This document shows positions 1 to 9,031 of a stretch of 64,000 nt of DNA, one piece after another. A model generated the notes under the pieces. That model searched no databases. It saw nothing but the letters and a program-made list of their open reading frames with translations, and was not told where the DNA came from. Source of the DNA: an uncultured Paracoccaceae bacterium. Lineage in GTDB: Bacteria > Pseudomonadota > Alphaproteobacteria > Rhodobacterales > Rhodobacteraceae. The translations under genes and the position numbers were made by a program. The DNA lies in assembly GCA_945952025.1 (NCBI GenBank), contig CAMFGW010000003.1, positions 62,001-126,000 of the forward strand, in the 5' to 3' direction. Position 1 is the stretch's first letter, and the number at the start of each line of letters is the position of its first letter.

Positions 1-976
1 GGGCATGAAGATGTCGAAGTCGCTCGGCAATACCGTCGCGCCGCAAGAGGTGATCGACGAATATGGCGCCGACATCCTCAGGCTGTGGGTGGCGCTGTCG
101 GACTACACCGTCGACCTGCGCATCGGGAAAGAGATCCTGAAGGGCACCGCCGACAGCTACCGGCGGCTGCGGAACACGCTGCGCTATCTTCTGGGCGCGC
201 TTGCGGGCTTCACGGACGCCGAGCGGGTCGATCCGGCCCAAATGCCGGAGCTGGAGCGCTGGGTGCTGCACCGGATGGCGGAACTCGACCGCGTGGTGCG
301 CGAGGGCTATGCGGCCTTTGACTTCCAGGGGGTGTTCCAGACGCTCTTCACCTTCTGCACGGTCGACCTGTCGGCGATCTATTTCGACATCCGCAAGGAC
401 GCGCTTTATTGCGACCGGCCGGACAGCCTGCGCCGGCGGGCCGCGCGCACGGTCATGGACCTGCTCTTCCACCGCCTGACCACCTGGCTCGCGCCGATCC
501 TCGTCTTCACGATGGAGGAGGCCTGGCTCGAGCGGTTCCCGGGCGATGACAGCTCGATCCACCTTCAGGACATGCCCGAGACGCCGGCAAGCTGGCTCGA
601 CCCCGCCCTGGCCGCAAAGTGGGACGCGATCCGCCGCGTCCGCCGGGCGGTGACGGCGGCGCTCGAGGTGCAGCGGACGGCCAAGGTCATCGGTGCGAGC
701 CTGGAAGCCGCGCCCGTCGTCCATGTCGAGGACCGCGAGGTGCTGGCGGCGCTGAAGTCGGTCGATTTCGCCGAACTGTGTATCACCTCGGCCCTGTCGC
801 TGACCGCCGATCCCGCGCCGGCCGAGGCGTTCCGCCTGCCGGACGTGCCGGGCGTCGGCGTCGTCTTCGAGGAAGCATCGGGCGAAAAGTGCGAGCGCTG
901 CTGGCGCATCCTGCCGGACGTGGGCACGCATGCGCATCCCTGCACCTGCGCGCGCTGCGACGCGGCACTGGACTAG
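1..976 (+). CDS. ileS: Isoleucyl-tRNA synthetase, C-terminal part (5' end outside window)
   Basis: This is the 3' part of the cytoplasmic enzyme that charges tRNA-Ile. The reading frame is open at the left edge (codons run from base 2), so the start lies outside the window. The visible protein opens with the KMSKS class I synthetase loop (MKMSKSLGN), followed by the anticodon-binding helical region. It ends in a Cys4 zinc-finger tail (CERCWR, then a C-x-C-x2-C cluster), the FPG/IleRS-type C-terminal zinc domain of bacterial IleRS. The stop is TAG at 974-976. Only about a third of a normal IleRS is present. Identification is firm because the KMSKS loop and the zinc tail occur together. Confidence 0.96.
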   Translation, partial: GMKMSKSLGNTVAPQEVIDEYGADILRLWVALSDYTVDLRIGKEILKGTADSYRRLRNTLRYLLGALAGFTDAERVDPAQMPELERWVLHRMAELDRVVREGYAAFDFQGVFQTLFTFCTVDLSAIYFDIRKDALYCDRPDSLRRRAARTVMDLLFHRLTTWLAPILVFTMEEAWLERFPGDDSSIHLQDMPETPASWLDPALAAKWDAIRRVRRAVTAALEVQRTAKVIGASLEAAPVVHVEDREVLAALKSVDFAELCITSALSLTADPAPAEAFRLPDVPGVGVVFEEASGEKCERCWRILPDVGTHAHPCTCARCDAALD

Positions 977-1011
977 GGCCTGCTGGGGCGGCCCTTGGGG
1001 CCGCCCGACCG

Positions 1012-1209
1012 TCAATCCTTCCAGTCGTCCGTCAGGGCGCGCAGATCGGTGCGGCTGAGGCCGGCGTCGTCGATCAGGTGGTCGTCCGGCTTGGCAAGCA
1101 ATCTTTGCAATTCGCGCCGGCCCGCGCGTCGTTCGCGGCTTGCGGTCAGGAAAGCCGCAAGGCGGCCGCGCATGTACCCGGATGCGGTCTGCCATAGTCC
1201 TGTCTGCAC
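1012..1209 (-). CDS. DUF1127-like small protein (65 aa)
   Basis: This small basic protein ends in a DUF1127-type segment (LLAKPDDHLIDDAGLSRTDL), which matches the usual 'L..L.D..L.DIGLSR.DL' pattern. DUF1127 proteins are short, Arg-rich and common in alphaproteobacteria; some affect RNA turnover or phosphate and stress physiology, but the role here is unknown. I prefer the GTG start at 1209 because a GGGGGA stretch lies seven bases upstream. A longer ATG reading from 1293 has no ribosome-binding site and a non-conserved N-terminus, and an internal ATG at 1173 is also possible. It is divergent from the lysR-type gene and tail-to-tail with ileS. Confidence 0.6.
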   Translation of the reverse strand: MQTGLWQTASGYMRGRLAAFLTASRERRAGRRELQRLLAKPDDHLIDDAGLSRTDLRALTDDWKD

Positions 1210-1259
1210 TTTCCGGTCCCCCGCATCACTTGATGGCTCACAGTCGTGCTGGGATGTGC

Positions 1260-1294
1260 TATGTGGCAAACGAATAGTCGTTACGTCACACATA
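1260..1294. promoter_or_regulatory. Nested inverted repeat upstream of the LysR-type gene
   Basis: An inner palindrome AACGA-ATAG-TCGTT (1269-1282) lies inside outer arms TATGTG (1260-1265) and CACATA (1289-1294). It ends 17 bases before the regulator's ATG and sits in a divergent intergenic region. LysR-type regulators usually bind dyads of this kind between themselves and a divergent gene, so this is a candidate autoregulatory operator. The assignment is inference only; no -10/-35 pair is clear. Confidence 0.35.
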
Positions 1295-1311
1295 AGAAGA
1301 ATTGATGCTTT

Positions 1312-2172
1312 ATGCCCGCGCCCCTTGAAAGCGACCTTTTGCGCAGCTTCCTTGCGGTCTGTGAGACGGGCAGCCTGACGGCGGCCGCCGGGCGGGTCGG
1401 GCGCACCCAGTCCGCGCTCAGCATGCAGATCAAGCGGTTGGAAGAGGTTGTGGGGACGCCGCTTTTCGAACGCCAGCCGCGCGGGGTGGTGCCGACAGCG
1501 GCCGGGCGGCAGCTGTCAGGCTATGCGCGTCGTGTCGTCGATCTGCTCGAGGTTGCGGGCGCCGCGCTCCGAACGGCCGATTGTGCCGGTCCGGTGCGCA
1601 TCGGCGTGCCGGTCGAGTTCAGCGATACGGCCCTGGCGAACGCGCTCGTCCGGTTCGGCGACCTCCACCCGGGTGCTGAAGTCACGGTGGTCAGCGACTA
1701 TTCGAGCCCGTTGCGCGACAGGTTCGACCGGCGCGAGTTGGAGATCGCCATCCTTTACCAGCGGCCAGAGACTGCGGCCGGCGAAATCCTTCGCGTCGAG
1801 CCGACCGTCTGGGTGACGTCAGAACGCTATCAACAGCATTTGAAAAGGCCGCTGCCGGTTGCGAGCTACTTCGGTTCGCGCTGGTGCCAGGATCATATGA
1901 TCGGCTCGCTCAGGCGCAACGGCACGGACTACAGGATCGCCTTCGAATGCGACACGACGATGGGCTTCCTGTCAGCGGTGCGCGCGGGCCTTGCGGTCGT
2001 GGCGCTGACGCGCTCTGTCGTGCCGGAAGGTTGCCGAGAGTTGACGGCCGAGGACGGGTTTCCGACAGTCGATCTGTCGGCGCTTGTCATGCTGCGGTCG
2101 GCGGCGGCGGGTCCGGTTGCCCAGAGGCTCGCCGATCTGGTGTCGCGCGTCTTTCACGAGGGAACGAACTGA
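1312..2172 (+). CDS. LysR-family transcriptional regulator
   Basis: This 286-aa protein has the LysR layout. An N-terminal winged helix-turn-helix covers about residues 5-65 (LLRSFLAVCETGSLTAAAGR, then TQSALSMQIKRLE and GTPLFER). A periplasmic-binding-like effector domain follows (about 90-280; VRIGVPVEFSDTALANALVRF). No co-inducer can be predicted. The stop overlaps the start of the next gene (TGATG at 2170-2174), so it is probably co-transcribed with ogt and the EamA exporter. A divergent DUF1127-like gene lies upstream. Family assignment is firm; the target genes are unknown. Confidence 0.93.
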   Translation: MPAPLESDLLRSFLAVCETGSLTAAAGRVGRTQSALSMQIKRLEEVVGTPLFERQPRGVVPTAAGRQLSGYARRVVDLLEVAGAALRTADCAGPVRIGVPVEFSDTALANALVRFGDLHPGAEVTVVSDYSSPLRDRFDRRELEIAILYQRPETAAGEILRVEPTVWVTSERYQQHLKRPLPVASYFGSRWCQDHMIGSLRRNGTDYRIAFECDTTMGFLSAVRAGLAVVALTRSVVPEGCRELTAEDGFPTVDLSALVMLRSAAAGPVAQRLADLVSRVFHEGTN

Positions 2173-2654
2173 TGGCCATGCCCCTGCCGGACGACTCCCG
2201 CGCCGCCGCCAGCCTGACCGTGGACTCGGTGCTCGGGCCGCTCACGCTGATGGAAGAGGGGGGCCGGATCGTCCGGCTTGACTGGCGCGCGCGGCCCGCG
2301 GCGCCTACGCCGCTCCTGGAAGAGGCGGCGGCCCAGCTTGCCGCCTATTTCGACCGCCGCCTGACCCGGTTCGACCTGCCGCTCGACTGGGGCGAGGGGC
2401 TGAATGCCGAGGTGCGCCGCGCCATGGCGGCGATTCCCTTCGGCGAGACGCGGACCTATGGCGACCTGTCGAAGGCGATCGGCGCGCCGGCGCAGGCAAT
2501 CGGACAGGCCTGCGGCGCGAACCCGATCCCGATCCTCATCCCCTGCCACCGTGTCCTGTCGGCGACGGGTCTGGGCGGCTTCTCGGCGCCGGGCGGGGTC
2601 GAGACGAAGGTGGCGCTCCTGCGGCTTGAGGGTGCGGCGGGGCTTTTGATCTGA
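2172..2654 (+). CDS. ogt: Methylated-DNA--protein-cysteine methyltransferase
   Basis: This suicide DNA-repair protein transfers alkyl groups from O6-alkylguanine to its own cysteine. At 160 aa it is the expected size for Ogt without an Ada domain. The active site PCHRV is present with the acceptor Cys at residue 125, preceded by the DNA-binding helix region (FGETRTYGDLSKAIGAP) and followed by a GLGGFSAPGG loop. The ATG at 2172 overlaps the lysR stop and its own stop overlaps the next start (TGATG), so translation is coupled in a three-gene unit. A second ATG two codons downstream is equally usable. Confidence 0.95.
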   Translation: MAMPLPDDSRAAASLTVDSVLGPLTLMEEGGRIVRLDWRARPAAPTPLLEEAAAQLAAYFDRRLTRFDLPLDWGEGLNAEVRRAMAAIPFGETRTYGDLSKAIGAPAQAIGQACGANPIPILIPCHRVLSATGLGGFSAPGGVETKVALLRLEGAAGLLI

Positions 2655-3511
2655 TGGAGCCCATCGTCTTTCTGTCGGTCCTTGGCGCGGCCTTCCTCCA
2701 TGCGCTCTGGAATGCCTTCGTGCGGGGCGCGGGCAGCGGCGCGGGCGGCAGCCGGGCGCAGGTCATGATGGTCCTGAGCGGCATCCAGGGGCTGATCGGG
2801 CTAGGCCTCGCGCTCGCCTCTCCCTGGCCGCCCGCCGCCGTCTGGCCCTGGCTACTGGCCAGCGGGATGATCCATTCGCTCTACAAGCTTTCGCTGACGC
2901 GGGCCTATGCCCATGGCGACCTGAGCCGGGTCTATCCGCTTGCGCGCGGCACGGCGCCGCTCATCGTGCTGGCGCTGTCGGCGGCCCTTCTGAACGAGGT
3001 GCCGAACCGGGGCGAGGTCGCGGGGCTGGTGATCCTGGGCGCGGGGATCCTGCTTCTGGCCTCTGGCGTCTTTACCTCCGGCGAGAACCGGGCGCTTCTG
3101 CCTTTTGCCTTTGCGGCGGCGCTGGCGACTGCTGGCTATACGATGGTCGACGGGCAGGGCGCGCGGGTCTGGGGGCTGCCGGGCGCCTTCGTGGCCTGGA
3201 TGTTCCTTCTGGACGGGATTTTCTTTGCCACCGCAATGCTCGCCTTCGGCGGCCGGTCGGTGCTGCCGACCAGCGCCCGCATCTGGCGGCTGGGCTTTGG
3301 CGGGGCGCTCGCCTCCTACGCCTCTTACGCGGTCGCAGTCTGGGCCATGACGCGGGCGCCGATCGCGCTGGTTGCGGGACTGCGCGAAAGCTCGGTCGCC
3401 TTCGGGCTTCTGATCGGCTGGCTCTGGTTTTCCGAGCCGATGACGAAGGGCAAAGCGCTTTCGGTTGCCATGATCGTCGGCGGCATCGCGCTGATGCGGC
3501 TTCAGGCGTGA
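2654..3511 (+). CDS. EamA-family (DMT superfamily) membrane transporter
   Basis: This 285-aa, very hydrophobic protein has about ten predicted transmembrane helices arranged as two EamA halves. The segment AYAHGDLSRVYPLARGTAPL is typical of the family's first half, and GLRESSVAFGLLIGWLWFSE is the equivalent in the second. These are drug/metabolite exporters; the substrate cannot be read from sequence. The start overlaps the ogt stop. Its last 10 bases overlap the 3' end of the convergent pcs gene. Confidence 0.9.
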   Translation: MEPIVFLSVLGAAFLHALWNAFVRGAGSGAGGSRAQVMMVLSGIQGLIGLGLALASPWPPAAVWPWLLASGMIHSLYKLSLTRAYAHGDLSRVYPLARGTAPLIVLALSAALLNEVPNRGEVAGLVILGAGILLLASGVFTSGENRALLPFAFAAALATAGYTMVDGQGARVWGLPGAFVAWMFLLDGIFFATAMLAFGGRSVLPTSARIWRLGFGGALASYASYAVAVWAMTRAPIALVAGLRESSVAFGLLIGWLWFSEPMTKGKALSVAMIVGGIALMRLQA

Positions 3512-4200
3512 TCCTTTTCGGGGATCAGCTCCTGCACGATCCCGGCGAGCATCAGGTAGAACGAGGTGATGATGAGCCCGGTCCGCGCCCAGCTTTCGGG
3601 GTGGAAATCGACATGTGCCGCCCAGGCGGCAAAACAGATCCAGCCAAGCGCCATGGGCAGCGTCACGAACCGCCAGCGGTCGGTCCTGACCGGGTGCACG
3701 AATTTCAGGTTGGTGAACATGGTCGCCGCCAGGATGACGATGAGGGCCAGCGTCACGTAGAAATTGGGCTTCAGCGCGAAGAGGACCAGCACCACCATGT
3801 TCCAGCAGGCCGGAAAGCCCGCAAAGGAATTGTCCTTTGTTTTCATGCGTGTATCGACGAAATAGAGCGCGCTGGTGTAGGTGATGACGATGATCGCGCA
3901 CCAGCCGGTCCAGCCTGGCAGCAGGCCTGACTGAAAAAGCGCGAAGGCCGGGATGAAGACATAGGTCAGGTAGTCGATGATGAGGTCCAGAAGGACGCCA
4001 TCATAGGTCGGCCAGTAGTCCTTGACCTGGAAATGCCTGGCCAGCGGCCCGTCGAGCCCGTCGACGATCAGCGCGACGACGAGCCATAGGAACATCATGT
4101 CCCAATCGCCCTTGACCGCCGCCAGCATGGCGAGCATCGCGAGGACCGCCCCTGTTGCGGTGAAAAGATGGACGGACAGGGCTTTAAGACGACGATCCAT
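3502..4200 (-). CDS. pcs: Phosphatidylcholine synthase
   Basis: This membrane enzyme condenses choline with CDP-diacylglycerol to form phosphatidylcholine. The 232-aa protein carries the CDP-alcohol phosphotransferase motif in the long-spaced form known for bacterial Pcs: D47-G, D50-G-x2-A54-R55, twelve residues, G68-x3-D72-x3-D76. About eight transmembrane segments are visible. It ends convergently with the EamA gene (10-bp overlap) and starts 76 bp after the xerC stop, so it could be the last gene of the fsa-DUF484-xerC unit. It indicates a phosphatidylcholine-containing envelope. Confidence 0.95.
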   Translation of the reverse strand: MDRRLKALSVHLFTATGAVLAMLAMLAAVKGDWDMMFLWLVVALIVDGLDGPLARHFQVKDYWPTYDGVLLDLIIDYLTYVFIPAFALFQSGLLPGWTGWCAIIVITYTSALYFVDTRMKTKDNSFAGFPACWNMVVLVLFALKPNFYVTLALIVILAATMFTNLKFVHPVRTDRWRFVTLPMALGWICFAAWAAHVDFHPESWARTGLIITSFYLMLAGIVQELIPEKDHA

Positions 4201-4276
4201 GCGCCTTTTCTAGGGTGGATCGCCCGGCCGTTCAACCGTCCGGGCCGGTTCGTTTCGGCGGCGTGTCCGCCGTGCC

Positions 4277-5227
4277 TCAGGCGCGGGGATGGGCGGAGCG
4301 GTAGCTTTCCATGAGCCGCGTGGCATCGACCGCCGTATAGGCCTGCGTGGTCGAGAGCGAGGCATGGCCCAGAAGCTCCTGGATCGTGCGCAGATCGCCC
4401 CCGGCGGCCAGAAGGTGGGTTGCAAAGGAGTGGCGCAGCGCATGGGGCGTCGCCGTCGCCGGCAGGCCGAGCGCGGTGCGCGCGCGTTCCATCGCCGCTG
4501 CAATCAGGCGGGGGTTCAGGGGGCCACCCCGCGCGCCGCGAAAGAGGGGGGACTGGCGTTCCTCGGCCAGGGGGAAGGGGCAGGCGCGGACATAGGCCGC
4601 GACGGCGGCGCGGGCCGGGGCGATGACGGGGACCAGCCGTTCCTTCGACCCCTTGCCGAGGATGCGGATCACCTCGGGCATGGGCAGGGCGGCCCCGGTC
4701 AGGCCAAGCGCCTCGGAGATGCGCAGGCCGCATCCGTAAAGAAGCGTGACGACGGCGGCATCGCGGATGGCGGTCCAGTCGTCGCCGGCGCGGGGGACGG
4801 GGCGGGCAGCGACTTCGGCGATCACGTCCTTCGCGGCCTCGGGGCTGACGGGGCGGGGCAGGGTGCGGCGGTAGCGCGGGCCGCGCGCGGCGAGGACCGC
4901 CGTGGCGTCGGCGCTGCCCTCGGCATGGTCGGTCAGCCAGCGCACGAAGGTGCGCACCGACGAGAGCCTGCGGGCGAGCGACCGCGCGCCAAGGCCGCGT
5001 GCGCGTTCGGCCGCCATGAAGGCGCGCATGTCGGGCGTGCCGGTGGTGGCGATCAGCGCCTCGGGCGTCGGCGCGCCGCCCAGATGGCCGGTCAGGAAGG
5101 CAGCCCAGGCGGTCACGTCCGCCCGGTAGGCGCGCAAGGTGTGGGCCGAGGCGCCCTCGATCGCCGTCAGGTGCGCACCCCAGCGGTCCAGCGCGTCGCG
5201 GACGGCGGGGGTGAGCGCCAGCGTCAC
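4277..5227 (-). CDS. xerC: Tyrosine recombinase XerC (chromosome dimer resolution)
   Basis: This 316-aa tyrosine recombinase has an N-terminal SAM-like core-binding domain and a C-terminal catalytic domain. All catalytic residues are visible: R169 (GCGLRISEALG), K195 (GKGSKERLVP), H262 and R265 (HALRHSFATHLL), H288 (ELLGHASLSTTQ) and nucleophile Y297. With XerD it resolves chromosome dimers at dif. The start codon is GTG at 5227, one base after the DUF484 stop (TGAGGTG). This is the usual alphaproteobacterial housekeeping context, next to DUF484, and nothing suggests a mobile integrase. Confidence 0.95.
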   Translation of the reverse strand: MTLALTPAVRDALDRWGAHLTAIEGASAHTLRAYRADVTAWAAFLTGHLGGAPTPEALIATTGTPDMRAFMAAERARGLGARSLARRLSSVRTFVRWLTDHAEGSADATAVLAARGPRYRRTLPRPVSPEAAKDVIAEVAARPVPRAGDDWTAIRDAAVVTLLYGCGLRISEALGLTGAALPMPEVIRILGKGSKERLVPVIAPARAAVAAYVRACPFPLAEERQSPLFRGARGGPLNPRLIAAAMERARTALGLPATATPHALRHSFATHLLAAGGDLRTIQELLGHASLSTTQAYTAVDATRLMESYRSAHPRA

Positions 5228-5228
5228 C

Positions 5229-5957
5229 TCAGGACAACCAGCGGCGCAGGGCGCGTTCGAAGGCGCCGGCGAAGAAGGCCAGAAGGTCGGTGCCCTGGTT
5301 GGTGCGGAACTGGTGGGCGTCCGACGAGCCCAGCGCCAGCATTCCCGGCAGCCGCCCCGGTCCCAGGTCGAGCCGCATTGCCGCTTCGGACCGCACGACC
5401 TCGGCCGCGGGCCCGTAAAGCGCCGCCGCTTCCGCCCCCCCCGTCTCTGGCCCCGAACGGCGCAGGATCACCGTCCGGCCGCCCGGGCCTTCCATGTAGC
5501 GGTCGACGAAGCCGACCGGCGTCACCGACAGGGCGGTGCCAAGCCGCCGGACGGCCGGGTCATCGCTGCCTGCCGCATCGTCGTGGGTTTCGAGCGCAAG
5601 CCGCACGGCCTCGACCCTCAGGATGCCCGCGACCTCGGTCCCCATGTTGGTCAGGAACTCTTCGAAATTCGCGGGTTCCAGCATCTTCAGGACCGCGCGG
5701 TGGATTTGATTCGTGCCGGCCAGGTTCTCATAGGCCGCCGCGATGACTGAGCGGTGGGTATCTTCCAGCCGGTCGAGCCGCGCCTCGAGCCGTTCCATCG
5801 CGATGCCGCGCAGATCGACGATGTTGGCCCCCATCGCGCGCTCGTTGGCCGCGATCAGGGCCCGCATCACGTCGCGATCCTCGAGGATCATCTCGGGCGT
5901 CTCGATCAGCCGTTCGCGAAGGTCGTCCGCCAGTGCCGCCGTATCCATCGTCTGCAT
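5229..5957 (-). CDS. DUF484 family protein (GAF-like)
   Basis: This 242-aa protein has the DUF484 layout: an N-terminal helical region (DDLRERLIETPEMILEDRDV), a coiled-coil-like stretch (MERLEARLDRLEDTHRSVI) and a GAF-like C-terminal domain. Families of this type are typically encoded directly upstream of xerC, as here, but the biochemical role is not established. Start choice is between M1 (5957) and M4 (5948). It lies 14 bp downstream of the fsa stop and ends one base before xerC starts, so the three genes probably form an operon. Confidence 0.85.
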   Translation of the reverse strand: MQTMDTAALADDLRERLIETPEMILEDRDVMRALIAANERAMGANIVDLRGIAMERLEARLDRLEDTHRSVIAAAYENLAGTNQIHRAVLKMLEPANFEEFLTNMGTEVAGILRVEAVRLALETHDDAAGSDDPAVRRLGTALSVTPVGFVDRYMEGPGGRTVILRRSGPETGGAEAAALYGPAAEVVRSEAAMRLDLGPGRLPGMLALGSSDAHQFRTNQGTDLLAFFAGAFERALRRWLS

Positions 5958-5971
5958 TCTGTCTGCCCCGC

Positions 5972-6640
5972 TCAGAGGATCTTCTGGCCGGTTTTCGCCC
6001 AGTCGGCGAGGAAAACCTCAAGCCCCTTGTCGGTCAGGATGTGGTTCGCCATGGCCTTGATGACGGCGGGCGGCGCGGTCACCACATCGGCGCCGATCTT
6101 GGCGCAATCGACGATATGGTTCACCGAACGGATCGAGGCGGCGAGGATCTGGGTCCGGGTGTCGTAGTTGTCATAGACGATGCGGATGTCCTCGATCAGG
6201 TCGGTGCCGTCGAAGTTGTTGTCGTCGAGACGCCCGATGAAGGGCGAGATGAAGGTGGCACCGGCCTTGGCGGCCAGGATCGCCTGGGCGGCGGAAAAGC
6301 ACAGCGTGACATTGACCATGTGGCCTTCGGATGCGAAAGCCTTGCAGGCGGTCAGGCCGGCCCAGGTCAGCGGCACCTTGATCGCGATGTTCTTCGCGAT
6401 CTTGGCAAGCTTCATGCCCTCGGCAATCATTTCCTTGGCGTCGGTCGCCACGACCTCGGCCGAAACGGGGCCAGAGACGATGTCGCAGATCTCGCGCGTG
6501 ACCTCGAGGATGTTGCGCCCCGACTTCAGGATCAGCGAGGGGTTGGTGGTGACGCCGTCGACCATGCCCAGGTCGTTGAGCTCGCGGATGGCGGCGACAT
6601 CGGCGGTGTCGACGAAGAACTTGATGGAATTGACCTGCAT
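5972..6640 (-). CDS. fsa: Fructose-6-phosphate aldolase / TalC-type transaldolase
   Basis: This 222-aa protein belongs to the short FSA/TalC (MipB) family of class I aldolases. The signature [16 protein letters not shown] opens the barrel, DGVTTNPSL follows, and the Schiff-base lysine is K88 in NIAIKVPLT. The family interconverts fructose-6-P with dihydroxyacetone and glyceraldehyde-3-P, or acts as a transaldolase in the pentose phosphate pathway; sequence inspection does not separate these. It is divergent from priA (83-bp gap) and leads the DUF484-xerC unit. Confidence 0.9.
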   Translation of the reverse strand: MQVNSIKFFVDTADVAAIRELNDLGMVDGVTTNPSLILKSGRNILEVTREICDIVSGPVSAEVVATDAKEMIAEGMKLAKIAKNIAIKVPLTWAGLTACKAFASEGHMVNVTLCFSAAQAILAAKAGATFISPFIGRLDDNNFDGTDLIEDIRIVYDNYDTRTQILAASIRSVNHIVDCAKIGADVVTAPPAVIKAMANHILTDKGLEVFLADWAKTGQKIL

Positions 6641-6723
6641 GGACGGCCCCCGGGATGTGATGATGAACGATTGCGCCCCTTCTAGCGCATGCCGCCCCGC
6701 GCCGGAACCCGAAAGGCGCGGTC

Positions 6724-8931
6724 ATGGCTGAGGGTTTGCCGATCGATGAGCTTTGGCCCGCCGGCACACCGGTCGCGGTCCTGACGACCGAGCCCCTTGG
6801 CCGGCCGCTCGACTACCGCGCGCCCGAAGGGGGCGTGGGGCCGGGGGCGCTGGTCGAGGTGCCGCTTGGGCCCCGCCGGGTCCTGGGCGTCGTCTGGGGG
6901 CCGGGCACGGGCGACTTTCCGGTCGAGCGGCTGCGCCCGGTCACGCGGGTGCTGGAGGCGGCGCCCTTCGCCGAGCCTCTCCGCAACTTCCTCACCCGTG
7001 CTGCCGACTATACGCTGACGCCCTTGCCGGCGATGCTGCGCCTTGCAACCCGCGCGCCGGGGCTGGCCGATCCGCCGGGGCCAAGGAAGCTGCTGATTGG
7101 CGGTGGCCAGCCGCCCGCGCGGATGACGGACGCGCGGCAACGGGTCCTGCAGGCGCTAGAGGATTTCGGCGGCGCGCCGCTGGCGCCGGGCGAGCTTGCG
7201 GCGCTCGCGGGCGTCGGCGGGGCGGTGGTGCGCGGGCTGGTCGCGGCGGGGGGGCTGGTCGAGATCGACGCGCCGCGCGATCTGCCCTATCCGGCGCTGG
7301 ATCCGGCGCGGGCGGGAAAGCCGCTGACGGCGGATCAGGAGGCGGCGGCCCAGACCTTGCGCGCTTCGGTCGCGTCGGGCGTCTATGGCACCACGCTTCT
7401 GAAGGGCGTCACCGGGTCGGGCAAGACCGAGGTTTATCTGGAAGCCGTGGCCGAAACGTTGCGCGCGGGGCGGCAGGCCCTGGTCCTTCTGCCTGAAATC
7501 GCGCTGACCGCCGACTTCCTCGCCCGCGTCGAAGAGCGATTCGGCGCGCGGCCCGGCGAATGGCATTCGGGCGTGACGCAAACCGAACGCCGGCGGCTCT
7601 GGCGCATGGCGGGTTCGGGCGGCGTCGGGCTGGTCGTGGGCGCGCGCTCTGCCCTGTTCCTGCCCTTCCGCGACCTGGCGCTCATCGTCGTCGATGAGGA
7701 ACACGACACCTCCTACAAGCAGGAGGACGGCGTCCTTTACAATGCCCGCGACATGGCGGTCCTGCGCGCGTCGCTGACCGATGCGCAGGTGATCCTCGCC
7801 TCGGCCACGCCCTGCCTTGAGACCTGGGTCAATGCCGAAAGCGGCAAATATGCCCGCGTCGACCTGACCGCCCGCTTCGGACCGCAGGACCTGCCGGAGA
7901 TGCGGGCGCTCGATTTGCGCGCGAGCCCGCCAGAGGCCGGGCGCTGGGTCGGGCCCGAACTCGGCCATGCGGTGGGCGAGCGGCTGGCGCGCGGGGAGCA
8001 GGCGCTCCTCTTCCTCAACCGGCGGGGCTATGCGCCGGTCACGGTCTGCCGCGCCTGCGGCCAGCAGATCGGCTGCGACCAGTGCGATGCGCGCATGGTC
8101 GAGCACCGGTTCCTAAAGCGCCTTGTCTGCCACCAGTGCGGGGCGACGAAGCCTCTGCCGACCGCCTGTCCGTCCTGCGGGGTCGAGGGGCGGCTCGCGG
8201 CGGTCGGTCCTGGCGTCGAGCGGCTGGCCGAAGAGGTGGCGCACCGCTGGCCAGAGGCGCGGGTCGCGGTCCTGTCGTCGGACCTTTTCGGGTCTGCCCG
8301 CGCCCTCAAGGAGCGGTTTACCGACATCGCGAACGGCGGGGCGGACATCATCATCGGCACCCAGATCGTCGCCAAGGGGCACAATTTCCCGCTGCTGACG
8401 CTGGTTGGCGTGATCGACGCCGACCTTGGGCTTCAGGGGTCGGACCTGCGCGCGGCCGAACGCACCTTCCAGCTGATGCGCCAGGTCGCGGGGCGGGCGG
8501 GGCGGGCCGACCGGGCGGGGCAGGCGATGCTGCAGACCTTCCAGCCCGACCATCCGGTCCTTCAGGCGATCCTGTCGGGCGAGGAAGAGCGTTTCTGGCG
8601 GGCCGAGGCGGCCGAGCGGCAGGCGATCGGCATGCCGCCCTTCGGACGGCTGGCGGCGATCATCCTGTCAGGCCCCGACGTGGCGCAGGTCTTTGATCTG
8701 GGGGGCGAACTCGCCCGCCGGGCGGCCCCCCTGACCGCGATCGGCGCCCAGCTTTTCGGGCCCGCGCCCGCGCCCATCGCCCGCGTCCGGGGCCGCCACC
8801 GGGTGCGGCTTCTGGTCAAGGCGCCGAAAGGCGCGCCGCTGCAATCCGCAGTCGCTGCATGGATCGCGCAGGTGCGGGTGCCCGCGGCCGTGCGGCTGGC
8901 GGTCGACATCGACCCCCAGTCCTTCTACTGA
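6724..8931 (+). CDS. priA: Primosomal replication-restart helicase PriA
   Basis: This 735-aa DExH helicase restarts stalled replication forks. Order: N-terminal 3'-DNA-end-binding domain (from about residue 15), a winged-helix linker, and helicase lobe 1 with Walker A (GVTGSGKTE, about 226-234) and Walker B DEEH (about 323-326). A zinc-binding insert follows with eight cysteines in C-x2-C pairs (about 442-486), then helicase lobe 2 (GRAGRADRAGQAMLQTFQP) and a C-terminal domain. The start ATG at 6724 is the first in frame, and the gene is divergent from fsa. A 17-bp duplication covers its stop codon (separate entry). Confidence 0.96.
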   Translation: MAEGLPIDELWPAGTPVAVLTTEPLGRPLDYRAPEGGVGPGALVEVPLGPRRVLGVVWGPGTGDFPVERLRPVTRVLEAAPFAEPLRNFLTRAADYTLTPLPAMLRLATRAPGLADPPGPRKLLIGGGQPPARMTDARQRVLQALEDFGGAPLAPGELAALAGVGGAVVRGLVAAGGLVEIDAPRDLPYPALDPARAGKPLTADQEAAAQTLRASVASGVYGTTLLKGVTGSGKTEVYLEAVAETLRAGRQALVLLPEIALTADFLARVEERFGARPGEWHSGVTQTERRRLWRMAGSGGVGLVVGARSALFLPFRDLALIVVDEEHDTSYKQEDGVLYNARDMAVLRASLTDAQVILASATPCLETWVNAESGKYARVDLTARFGPQDLPEMRALDLRASPPEAGRWVGPELGHAVGERLARGEQALLFLNRRGYAPVTVCRACGQQIGCDQCDARMVEHRFLKRLVCHQCGATKPLPTACPSCGVEGRLAAVGPGVERLAEEVAHRWPEARVAVLSSDLFGSARALKERFTDIANGGADIIIGTQIVAKGHNFPLLTLVGVIDADLGLQGSDLRAAERTFQLMRQVAGRAGRADRAGQAMLQTFQPDHPVLQAILSGEEERFWRAEAAERQAIGMPPFGRLAAIILSGPDVAQVFDLGGELARRAAPLTAIGAQLFGPAPAPIARVRGRHRVRLLVKAPKGAPLQSAVAAWIAQVRVPAAVRLAVDIDPQSFY

Positions 8932-8949
8932 GCCCAGTCCTTCTACTGA
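8915..8949. repeat. 17-bp direct duplication across the priA stop
   Basis: CCCAGTCCTTCTACTGA occurs twice, at 8915-8931 and 8933-8949, with one base between the copies. The first copy encodes the last residues of PriA and its TGA; the second lies just beyond and carries a second TGA. This looks like a recent slippage duplication of the 3' end. Confidence 0.9.
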
Positions 8950-9031
8950 CCCCCGCCTTCCGGCCCTTCCCTTGACCTTCGCCGCCCCCGGGCCTATGCC
9001 GCGCCAACGTGGCTTGGCTGAGAGACGGACG

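Noticed and set aside
4277..5227. The tyrosine recombinase as an integrase of a mobile element
   Set aside because: It is full-length XerC in the usual DUF484-xerC context; no attachment repeats, tRNA or cargo region flank it.
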